A stretch of 48,776 nt of DNA from a bacterium (GTDB lineage: Bacteria > Patescibacteriota > Patescibacteriia > Patescibacteriales > GWC2-42-12). Shown here one piece after another: positions 31,064 through 39,500 of this stretch (position 1 is its first letter; every line of letters begins with the position of its first letter). Under the pieces are notes generated by a model. The model was not told where the DNA came from. It saw only the letters and a program-made list of their open reading frames with translations, and made no database searches. Both the position numbers and the translations under genes were made by a program. The stretch is from contig JAURWF010000032.1 of the NCBI GenBank assembly GCA_030655095.1, positions 1 through 48,776 on the forward strand, read 5' to 3'.

Positions 31064-33436
31064 TTATGTTCTACTAACAACATCATACTCATCAACTCTT
31101 TTATTTTCTTTTAATCTGCCCTTTTCCATCATCTCCGTATTAATTCTATTAAGCGCGTCTATTAAATCCTTATCAACAGATTTACCACCTTTTATTTGCG
31201 CCTGTACTCCTTGCTTTAAATTTATAACCCCTAATTTCTCATTATTAGATAAATTTTTAAATTCTAATGTTTTCAAAACCTTTATCATGTTTCTCATTGA
31301 AGCTTTTGATTTTACTGTCCCATCAGCTAATAAATCAAATAATTTATTTTGACCAGAAGTAGGACCATTTTGTGAATAAAAAGCATTTTTAAAATCACCA
31401 AAATCTAAACCCTCATTAGTAAGACTTTCTCTGCGTTCTTTATTCGCTTTATTTTCTACTGTTCCTTTCTCTATGGCTTTTATTGTAAGCTCGTTTGGTC
31501 CAAGCATTTCTTTTGACATATCCACCATTCCTTTTTGAAAAGAATTTCTTCTTTCTTTTTTTGTTTCTAAGTCGTCATTAGCTGTTTTTACTCTATTATT
31601 AGCTGCGTCCAAACCACGACTAGTAGCATGTCTTTTATAAATAGCATCCTTTTTCTCTTCAAAAAATTCTTCTGCATTTTTCTGTTTATTGTCTTGTTCA
31701 ACGTTAATTGTTTTTACATCAGCTTCGTGACGTTTTCTTTCTACAACAGTGCTAGCAATTCCTAGCTGTGGAAGATTCCCAATTTCTAATTCTCTTCTAA
31801 TTTTAATTTGCTCTAACATATTACTCTTTTGTCTCTCAACTCTTCCTATTTCAGGCTCAGCATCTGTATTTACTTGTTCTTTTGTCTTTTCCCTATCCTC
31901 TTCTGCTGATTTCTTTTCTTTTTCAGCATCTATCACGTCTTTTCCTTTTCCCGCTCTTTCTAAAGCATCGGCTGTAAAACCTTTTTTAGTCTTTATTGCT
32001 TTTGCTATACCGGCCACAACCATGCCAATTGCAAGAGGTGAGCCTCCTCCAAGTGCTCCTGCAGTCACTAGTGTTGCTCCTCTCTTTAGTCCTTTTATAT
32101 TTTTATCTTCAGCTAACTCTTTTAATTTTTCCTGTCCTTCACCTTCTCCTGATCCTAGTCCCATTTTTTCTAATGTTTTTCTTCTTCTGGCTACTTGCTC
32201 ATCTCTTACGCCCCCATGCAAATCTACCCCCCATTGATTAGCAAAGCTACCAGCTTTTTTTATAGACTCAGCGCCACTACCAAGAAATTTGCCAGCGAAT
32301 TTACTGCCACCAAAAGCACCAACTGCTGTGCCCGCTCCTCTCAATGCTAAACTTGCGCCTATTTTTCCTCTTTCAACTAATGCCTCTTTTCCTTTTTTTG
32401 CAACCCACCCTTGTCCTTTCTGAATTGCTGCCATTCCTTTTCCTGCGACTTTGCCTGCTGCTCCGCCGACCTGTTGAGCAATCATTAATCCACCGATTAA
32501 CATACCAATAGAAATAATAAATTTAATCAAATTATCAGTACTCCCTGCCTCTGTTATTCCTGTAGCTAAAGTTACATTACTACCTTTATTAATATTTGCC
32601 ATCAATCCTGCTGTAGATGAAGCAGAAACAAATGACAACCAAATAAAAAAAGCTAAAACTGGACCAACAATTACATTGCTGGTAAAATCTTTCCACCACT
32701 GTTGTGAATATGATTGACCAGCTGGAAAAGCTGCTAATAAATAAGCTAATGGAGATAAAACAATATAAATCCATAACATCACCATTCTCATCACTAACAC
32801 GGCCAGCATAGTCGCAATTACTACTGAAGAAATAAGCACATAAATCAACGCCAATATATAAGAGCCAAGAACAGTAAGAGTATTAACATCCTTTGCATCT
32901 GCGCTAATATTATATATATCCTTAAGCCCCAACATATCTGCCAAATTTCCCCTACCTACTTCTTTAAAACCATTAACAAAAGTAAGCATTATTACTTGCG
33001 CGCAATCTATAATTAACCCACAAATTGTCTTAGAAAAATTTATTAAAATAGCCATTAATAAAAGTTTCGGTAATAACTTTTTAACACTGTAATTCTCCTG
33101 CCTTAATATCGTTGCAAAAGCAATAATTAACAAAATTAAAATAAAAAACATATTGCACAGATCCCTAACAATTTTCCAACCGTTAGAAACCGCTGATGAA
33201 TCTATAAATCCATTATAACTACAAACAAGAATTAGAATATTAATTAAAGCAATCAATATAAGACCAATACCATTAATGATAACTGCGATTAAAGAACCTA
33301 AAATTTTAGCTATTCCAACTCCTATATCGTCGGGGCCAGCAAAAACATAATGTCCAATAAAAAAAGTTCCTGATACTATTAATAATAATATCAATCCAAG
33401 AAAAAAATATTTTTTACTAAAAAAATTAATTTTCAT
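31064..33436 (-). CDS. VirB6/TrbL-like polytopic membrane protein with long cytoplasmic tail
   Basis: The 790-residue protein starts with a signal-like helix. About eight membrane segments follow up to residue 340, including VIINGIGLILIALINILIL, WKIVRDLCNMFFILILLIIAF and the amphipathic WIYIVLSPLAYLLAAFPAG. The last of these is a hallmark of CPR VirB6-like channel proteins as I remember them. From about residue 345 the protein is Gly/Ala-rich and then strongly helical and charged (coiled-coil-like). VirB6/TrbL proteins line the inner-membrane channel of type IV secretion systems. The position two genes upstream of PrgI supports this. The tail is unusual in length. Confidence 0.78.
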   Translation of the reverse strand: MKINFFSKKYFFLGLILLLIVSGTFFIGHYVFAGPDDIGVGIAKILGSLIAVIINGIGLILIALINILILVCSYNGFIDSSAVSNGWKIVRDLCNMFFILILLIIAFATILRQENYSVKKLLPKLLLMAILINFSKTICGLIIDCAQVIMLTFVNGFKEVGRGNLADMLGLKDIYNISADAKDVNTLTVLGSYILALIYVLISSVVIATMLAVLVMRMVMLWIYIVLSPLAYLLAAFPAGQSYSQQWWKDFTSNVIVGPVLAFFIWLSFVSASSTAGLMANINKGSNVTLATGITEAGSTDNLIKFIISIGMLIGGLMIAQQVGGAAGKVAGKGMAAIQKGQGWVAKKGKEALVERGKIGASLALRGAGTAVGAFGGSKFAGKFLGSGAESIKKAGSFANQWGVDLHGGVRDEQVARRRKTLEKMGLGSGEGEGQEKLKELAEDKNIKGLKRGATLVTAGALGGGSPLAIGMVVAGIAKAIKTKKGFTADALERAGKGKDVIDAEKEKKSAEEDREKTKEQVNTDAEPEIGRVERQKSNMLEQIKIRRELEIGNLPQLGIASTVVERKRHEADVKTINVEQDNKQKNAEEFFEEKKDAIYKRHATSRGLDAANNRVKTANDDLETKKERRNSFQKGMVDMSKEMLGPNELTIKAIEKGTVENKANKERRESLTNEGLDFGDFKNAFYSQNGPTSGQNKLFDLLADGTVKSKASMRNMIKVLKTLEFKNLSNNEKLGVINLKQGVQAQIKGGKSVDKDLIDALNRINTEMMEKGRLKENKRVDEYDVVSRT

Positions 33437-33442
33437 TTAACA

Positions 33443-33470
33443 TATCTTTTAATCATACCTAAAACTTTTT
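33443..33470. repeat. 28-bp repeat copying the 5' end of the AAA ATPase gene (copy A)
   Basis: TATCTTTTAATCATACC and its continuation AAAACTTTTT match 35510-35537 and 35550-35577. In copy 35510 the embedded CAT is the ATPase start codon. Here it is an orphan copy just upstream of the VirB6-like start. Confidence 0.85.
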
Positions 33471-33512
33471 TTTACTATCCAATTTAGTAACTGCTCACAA
33501 TCCTAAAAATCT

Positions 33513-33604
33513 GTTATTGCGAGCCCGAAACTTTGGTAAAAATTCACGAACGTATTTTCTGACCAGCGATTGCTTCGTCGCTGATTACAGCTCCTCGCAA
33601 TGAC
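33513..33604. repeat. palindromic repeat of the TTGCGAG / AGCAATC family
   Basis: TTATTGCGAG at one end and CTCGCAATGAC at the other enclose AGCGATTGCTTCGTCGCTGATTAC-type sequence (split here). It is related to the 23351-23454 element and sits between two secretion-locus genes. Confidence 0.75.
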
Positions 33605-33650
33605 ATGGCACTGTCGCCGAATACTCTTTTTAATATAAAAAATTCCAAAT

Positions 33651-34211
33651 TTATTTACCTACGACTCTGCCCCAAAGCATCTTTAAAACCTCTCCTATAT
33701 AACTCAATGGATTTTGAATTATATTGCAGATTAAAAGAAATAATGCCAATATTCCCAAAATAACTACCCCAACCACCAAATCTAATAACGCTAAACCAAT
33801 TTTATCTCCTAATCTAAATTTAATTTTTTCTACTACTCCAAATAAATCTATTCCTGTTATTTTTAAAAAAGCAAGAATATTTAATCCTAGAAAACCAGGA
33901 ATAGAGCCAACCCATGACGCTGTTAATTCCCATAAAGAATTTAACACTTGAGTAGATGCTCTTTTAGACAATTCGTCTGTTGCTGATTCTCCTGTTTTTA
34001 AACTTTCTTTTTTTAATCCTGCTTCTTTTTTCTTTCTCGCTTCCATTACTTGCTCCCGCAGAGTACTGCTTTCAGTATTATTTTCTTCATTATTTGTATC
34101 ATCATCTTCATTATTTTCTTCTCTTTTTTTTGTTGCTAATTCTCTTGCAACACTATTTTGCTGTTCTGGATTTAAAGTATTATTCATTAATCTACTATCT
34201 TTATTTTCCAT
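33651..34211 (-). CDS. hypothetical membrane protein of the secretion locus (186 aa)
   Basis: The N-terminal 80 residues are polar, Asn/Glu-rich and likely disordered or helical (ARELATKKREENNEDDD). The C-terminal half has two hydrophobic regions (about 95-118 and 140-170), including LDLVVGVVILGILALFLLIC. The position upstream of the VirB6-like gene suggests a structural component. No family is recognised. The gap of 214 nt to the VirB6-like gene contains two repeats, and the 5' side borders a CTGA repeat. Confidence 0.7.
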   Translation of the reverse strand: MENKDSRLMNNTLNPEQQNSVARELATKKREENNEDDDTNNEENNTESSTLREQVMEARKKKEAGLKKESLKTGESATDELSKRASTQVLNSLWELTASWVGSIPGFLGLNILAFLKITGIDLFGVVEKIKFRLGDKIGLALLDLVVGVVILGILALFLLICNIIQNPLSYIGEVLKMLWGRVVGK

Positions 34212-34254
34212 AAATTTTTATTATCCATTCTCTTTATTTATCTTACCATAATTA

Positions 34255-34311
34255 TCTGAACCACTGAAAGTTTCTGAGGGGCTCTGAAAATACTGTCAGT
34301 GATTCATACAA
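34255..34311. repeat. CTGA-phased dispersed repeat after the AAA ATPase stop
   Basis: TCTGAACCACTGAAAG runs on the plus strand and a diverged CAGTGATTCATACAA faces the ATPase stop codon at 34318. The two inverted halves form a palindrome. Confidence 0.8.
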
Positions 34312-34317
34312 TTTCAA

Positions 34318-35523
34318 TTACTGCAATCTGCTTAAAAAATCCAAAATATTCATATGCTTAACGCCTTCAACCCCGCCTTCAACCATTTTATCCATTGATA
34401 CCACTAATTTTGGATAATTATCTTTTATTGCTAAAAGATTACCAAACTCTCTTTCTTTAACAGCTTCGCTACTTATAAGATACGCAACTTGAATATAAAG
34501 TTTTTCTCCTTTTTTTTCACACACAAAATCAATTTCTTTTTTACCCAACTGACCAATTGTTACTTTGAACCCAGATACTTTAAGATGCATAAAAACCAAA
34601 TTTTCCAATATTTTATTAATATCAGTCTGTCTGTAGCCAATTATAGAATGTCTAAGTCCTAAATCTTCAAAATAATATTTTTCATTAATTTCAAAAATTT
34701 TTTTACCATTTACATCCGACCTTCTTACTTTAAAAATAAAAAATGACGATGCTAAAAAATGAATATAATTTAAAATTATATTAGGAGCCATTTTAATTTT
34801 TTGTGATTTCAAAAAATCACTAATTTTTTTTGCCGAGACTAAACTGCCTACATTATCAGCTAAATATTCAACAAGCCTTTCTAAAAAATCCAAATTACGA
34901 ATATTATACCGCTTAACCACATCTTTAAATAAAATTGTATTGTAAATATTTTTTAAATAGTCATACACAATTTGATCATTAAGTTCCAGATTTATTAAAT
35001 ATGGCAAACCACCATATTTAATGTATTTAAACAACGCCTCTTCGGTATTTACAAGTTTATGAAAAACTAAAAATTCCGGATATGACAAACTAAAAACCTC
35101 AATTTCAACATATCTACCCGAAAGACATGTCGCCAACTCCGATGACAACATATTAGCATTAGAACCTGTGCAATAAATATCATGTTTACCTCCGGCCGAT
35201 AGATCTCTTAAAGCTTTTTCAAATTTTATTATATCCTGAATTTCATCAATAAAAATATACTTTTTCTTATTACCAGCTAATTTTTTTATATAAATAAGAA
35301 GATCCTTGTAATCTTTAATCATCTCAAACTCATATAGCTCTTTATTAATATAAATTATATCATCTCTTTTAGCGCCCTTTTTTATCAACTCATCCATAAT
35401 TTGAAAAAGCAAATAACTTTTTCCGACTCGCCTTTGCCCAACAATAACTTTAATAACATTTTTATTAAAAAATGGCGCTAGTTTTGCTAAATAGAAATTT
35501 CTTTTAATATATCTTTTAATCAT
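34318..35523 (-). CDS. AAA ATPase with DUF4143 domain
   Basis: This 401-residue protein has an AAA_14-type ATPase N-terminus: Walker A GQRRVGKSYL (about 28-37), Walker B YIFIDEIQDI (about 93), and sensor-like CTGSNANML. The C-terminal DUF4143 domain (about 190-360) resembles archaeal-type restriction nuclease folds. Such ATPases are widespread, often patchily distributed, and poorly understood; defence or mobile-element roles are suspected. It is bounded by CTGA repeats and by 28-bp repeats that copy its own start region, so it is likely an insertion in the secretion operon. Confidence 0.9.
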   Translation of the reverse strand: MIKRYIKRNFYLAKLAPFFNKNVIKVIVGQRRVGKSYLLFQIMDELIKKGAKRDDIIYINKELYEFEMIKDYKDLLIYIKKLAGNKKKYIFIDEIQDIIKFEKALRDLSAGGKHDIYCTGSNANMLSSELATCLSGRYVEIEVFSLSYPEFLVFHKLVNTEEALFKYIKYGGLPYLINLELNDQIVYDYLKNIYNTILFKDVVKRYNIRNLDFLERLVEYLADNVGSLVSAKKISDFLKSQKIKMAPNIILNYIHFLASSFFIFKVRRSDVNGKKIFEINEKYYFEDLGLRHSIIGYRQTDINKILENLVFMHLKVSGFKVTIGQLGKKEIDFVCEKKGEKLYIQVAYLISSEAVKEREFGNLLAIKDNYPKLVVSMDKMVEGGVEGVKHMNILDFLSRLQ

Positions 35524-35577
35524 ACCTAAAACTTTTTATTAATTGTTTATATCTTTTAATCATACCTAAAACTTTTT
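35510..35577. repeat. two tandem 28-bp repeats at the AAA ATPase 5' end (copies B and C)
   Basis: Copies at 35510-35537 and 35550-35577 are 12 nt apart. Copy B contains the actual ATG of the ATPase, and copy C repeats it without an open continuation. Copy A is 2 kb away at 33443. Confidence 0.85.
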
Positions 35578-35591
35578 TAACTGTCTAAGCT

Positions 35592-35629
35592 GTCTGAACC
35601 ACTGACAGTTTCTGCGGTTCAGATAACTT
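35592..35629. repeat. short CTGA-phased repeat overlapping the HepT-like stop
   Basis: TCTGAACCACTGACAG and GCGGTTCAGATAAC overlap the TGA stop codon of the 35619 gene, so the repeat supplies the gene's stop. Confidence 0.75.
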
Positions 35630-36005
35630 CCTTTTTTATTCCTGCTAATAAATCTTTAAAATGTTTAAGCACGTCGGGTAATTTACTATAAACCTCTTCT
35701 GCTATTTCTTCTTTATAAGTATGAACTGTTTCATTACGCATATCAACAAAATTCATCCAATCATCGCTGTATTTAATAATCCCTTGCTGATAAGCTTCAC
35801 GAAAACATTCTTTAGGCGAGCGACAAATAATCCCATTATTTTCCTCTAAAAATGCCTTAACCATCTTCCATGACAAATCAAGTGTAAACTCAAAACGTTG
35901 AATAGCAGAATCACGAACAATATCAGATTCTGGAACATCTAAAACTTCGGTAAAACGAATTAACGCTTTTTCAAATTGTTTAATAATTGCTTCTAATTTT
36001 TCCAT
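35619..36005 (-). CDS. HepT/HI0074-like HEPN protein (nucleotidyltransferase substrate-binding type)
   Basis: This 128-residue helical protein carries the HEPN motif RX4HXY as RNETVHTY near residues 89-96. The conserved SAIQRFEFTLDLSWKMVKAFLEE helix of the HI0074 family is also present (split: AIQRFEFTLDLSWK). In MntA/HepT pairs the HEPN protein is an RNase toxin, and the nucleotidyltransferase AMPylates its motif tyrosine. It starts 5 nt after the partner gene. The last codons and stop lie in a dispersed repeat. Toxicity is inferred from family behaviour. Confidence 0.9.
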   Translation of the reverse strand: MEKLEAIIKQFEKALIRFTEVLDVPESDIVRDSAIQRFEFTLDLSWKMVKAFLEENNGIICRSPKECFREAYQQGIIKYSDDWMNFVDMRNETVHTYKEEIAEEVYSKLPDVLKHFKDLLAGIKKEVI

Positions 36006-36010
36006 ATTTT

Positions 36011-36319
36011 TTATAAAATAAATTCTATATTATGTTGCGCGACAGTTTTAAAATCACTAGACACAGTTTTAAAATCAACAACATCAATTTTGTAAAGAAT
36101 CGGTAATTCTTCTATTTCCTCTTTTATCTCGCTCATAATTTTAAGTGAAATTGGCTCTTGCCCTTCTATCCCAATATCAATATCTGATCGCTCGTCTCCT
36201 TTACCTGTAACACGAGAACCAAATAAAAAAACACGATATTTTTTAAGATCAAGATGTTTACCAATAATCTCTAATATCTCTTTTTTTAATTTTTCTGTTG
36301 AATAATGTTTAAGAAACAT
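36011..36319 (-). CDS. MntA-like minimal nucleotidyltransferase
   Basis: The 102-residue protein has the perfect GSX10DXD motif (GSRVTGKGDERSDIDIG, about residues 35-51) and a later acidic residue in YKIDVVDF. This is a minimal nucleotidyltransferase of the MNT family. It is the likely antitoxin of the adjacent HEPN protein, acting by AMPylation. It is transcribed first. The pair lies inside the secretion locus directly after the 2473-residue gene and its repeat-filled spacer. Confidence 0.9.
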   Translation of the reverse strand: MFLKHYSTEKLKKEILEIIGKHLDLKKYRVFLFGSRVTGKGDERSDIDIGIEGQEPISLKIMSEIKEEIEELPILYKIDVVDFKTVSSDFKTVAQHNIEFIL

Positions 36320-36380
36320 AATCCATATTTATAATTGTATTTGTATTTGTAATTGTATTTGTATTTGTATTTGTAATTTT

Positions 36381-36523
36381 CAGTATTTTCAGCGCCCCTC
36401 AGAAACTGTCAGTGGTTCAGACAATTGTAATTGTAATTGTAGCTTTCAGTATTTTCAGAGAGCCTTTCAGAAACTGTCAGTGGTTCAGAGAGCCCCTCAG
36501 AAACTTTCAGTGGTTCAGACAAA
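36381..36523. repeat. cluster of three CTGA-phased dispersed repeats after the giant gene
   Basis: Three TCAGAAACTNTCAGTGG-type units start directly at the TAG stop of the 2473-residue gene and run on into TTTGTATTTGTAA tandem repeats (36331-36380). The stretch 36320-36523 holds no gene. Confidence 0.85.
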
Positions 36524-39500
36524 CTAATAACACCCAATTTCTGTGATAGTGGCAATCGCTGAACATTTCGCACTAGTGTTACAATCTTTACTTCCACCAT
36601 CTCCATCCTTATCCCATCGATGCCGTGCCGTACAAGATTCTTGCTTCTTATTCATAAAATTATGATCAAGCACATTACAACTTACCCAACCGTAACTATT
36701 TCCTCTATCATCACCACCAAAATTGCGAACACCATCTTTACCTAAACATTGATAACCATCCTCTTTCCACTCAGAGCAGTTACTCTCAATCTTACTTCCA
36801 GAGCCCATGCGATGCTCTGCTACTTTTTGTGTCGTGCTCCAATCCCCATACTTATTCCACTCAGTCCTGCCATTGCTATTACAATCCCCCCCAGGCAATC
36901 TACAAAAATAAACTGTTGGATATTCTGTACCGTTTAATGTTGTGCTGTTACCAACTCTGTCTGTAATTATTTCACCAGCATCATTAGTAACCTGCCAACC
37001 AGCATTATCAGCTGGACTAACACCACTAGCATGCGCCCAAACAACACCTCCAGCGTCCGCACATTGTTTTCTTCTATGCTGCACAGCAGTCACTACCGGA
37101 CGCACTAAATTATCTGAACACCCACTCTTATTGAACTCGCATTGTTTATAACTCTCGCTTGTACTACTACTTATATTACTATGATTATTGCAACCTAGGC
37201 TACCATGCAAATAATCAGTATATCCATCATGATTAAATTCAGTTGCCTTCTTCCAACAAGATTGCTGATTCAAAATAGGATTTATCATATCTTTCTCATT
37301 CCAATCACAATGCTCACCATTTGCCGTTTGAACAGCCCCATCTCCACACCAACCATCATCCCAATAACATTTATTGCAGGAATATTGATCAAGCCTATTT
37401 GAGCCAGTACTTATTTTAGTATCTATTCCATTGCACTTATCGCCATTATTAGAGCCACAATCACAGTCTTCTTCACCATTTACTTTTCCGTCGCCACACC
37501 ATTCACTTACACGGCTAGTTTCAGGTGGCGCTGACCACCAAAGTAAACAAACATCTGGATCTCCTGGAGAGCGATCATATTCAAGACAATGACCATACCA
37601 ACCTTTATATCTCATACCAGAATCATCATTATAAGCGCAAGACAATGAATCATTTTTTGGATAAAGCCGACAAGATTGCGGAGTATACCATTTACCATTA
37701 ACGCCATAATTTGTAACGCCATAATTTGCTGATTCTAAAACTGGTCTAATTTTTACATCATCAAAATAATAATCTCCTAAAGCATTGTCGCTAGCTGTTA
37801 AAATAACTTTAATTTTCGTAGTACTTGCTTGAGTTTTAAATGCTTTGCCTCCAATTTTTCCAATCTCAAGCGTCCAAGGTTTTGAAGAATCAACACTTAT
37901 AACAGTTGAGGAGCTAATTAGCTCTTCTGTTGTGCTACTTGCAATAGCAATTAATTTATATTCCTCTATTTTTATTTTTGCTTGTCCTCTGTTCATTCTT
38001 TGAGTATTAACATAAGCAGTAAGTACATACTCTTGATTGTATCTTACTGGAATACTTACGCTACTAGTAAGCGTTGAAACTTTATTATCAGCTGTTAATT
38101 TTACAAAATTCCTACCTTCTGGCGCATAAACATAGCAATCTCCATTATTATCCTTTTTAAAACAAATTTTTTCATCTTGCGATTCTATAGGATCATCAAT
38201 AATTTCACATTGTGCTATCTCGTTTATTTTTTTATACTCATTAATTATTTCTTTAATTATTTCTTTGCATTTTTCCAATACAGTTGTTGATGTGGTTGTT
38301 GATGCCATTAATATCTGACAATTACTATTTTTAAATAAATTTTTCTGCGTTTGCTCATCAGCTTCTTTGCCTTTGTATCCACAATCCCAATTAGTAGGCC
38401 AATCAGGATCTTCTGTGTTGTAAATAACGCTCTCAGTGCCAGAGGCATCTGTAGTAATTGTATTTTTATATAAAACAGATTCAAATTGACCGTTAAGAAC
38501 ACTCGCTGTTAAACCAATAGCGGAAGCTTGTCCTAAAGGATAATAATCATTTGGATAAAAACTTACACTAGAATTAGCCCAACCAACTTTGGCATAACCA
38601 GACATATTACTCATAGCTTCGGCAGTAATAGTGCTGGTGGCTGTCTGGTTTTGTTTTACAGTATTACTAATAAACCGAGAACAACTTCCGCTATCATTAA
38701 ATTTATTACAAACACCCACTTTTTCACACACTCCGCCAGGAACACCCGCTACCTGCGTTATTGTTTCACAAGCTAACCATTTATCACAAACACGATCAGG
38801 AGAAACTTTTAATAATTTATTAGCATTATTATTTACATCTCCCTCCGCAGTCTTACCGCTACCATCATTTTCGGTTATATTAGCATTAAACGTTAAATTA
38901 GATAAACTACTACCATTTTGACTTCTTTCATTAAATAAAACACACCCTTTTTCAAAATCAACCATCCCATTGCAATCACCTGCGTTCATATTCTGCTTTA
39001 AATTATATCCAACAACAGCACGTCTAAGCTCTACATCTGTACCAGTTAGAATACACTGAACACTATCACTAGTGTAAAATTGTTTACTACTAGTCGCAGT
39101 CGCTGAAAGACTATTAACTGCTACTAAATTATTTTTATTTATTAATTCATAAATTACCCCGTTACTATAGTTATCTCTCATAAAATCTCCTGCAGAAGAA
39201 CAATAATAATTAATACAATTATTTCTATTTATTTGACTAGAACAGTTTCTAGTAATACAGGCCTGCAGCGCAACCGTATCAAAAATCGGATTATTTATAT
39301 TGCAGTTTATGCTTCCATTTTTAAAAATATAAACTGTATTTGGCTCAACTTTAACAGTTGCGGTAGCTATATCCATTGAAAATTTACTGATTGGATCAAT
39401 ATATTCTGTACAACCAGCTTCTCTTGCTGGGCAAATTCCTGCCCACATATCTTTAGGTTGAGAAACAGAAGCTCCGCCAGTGCCTAAAGTTTTTAATGTA

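Noticed and set aside
31749..32241. Plus-strand frames of 162 and 81 residues inside the VirB6-like gene
   Set aside because: They are antisense shadows of the charged tail, with no start signal and no domain.
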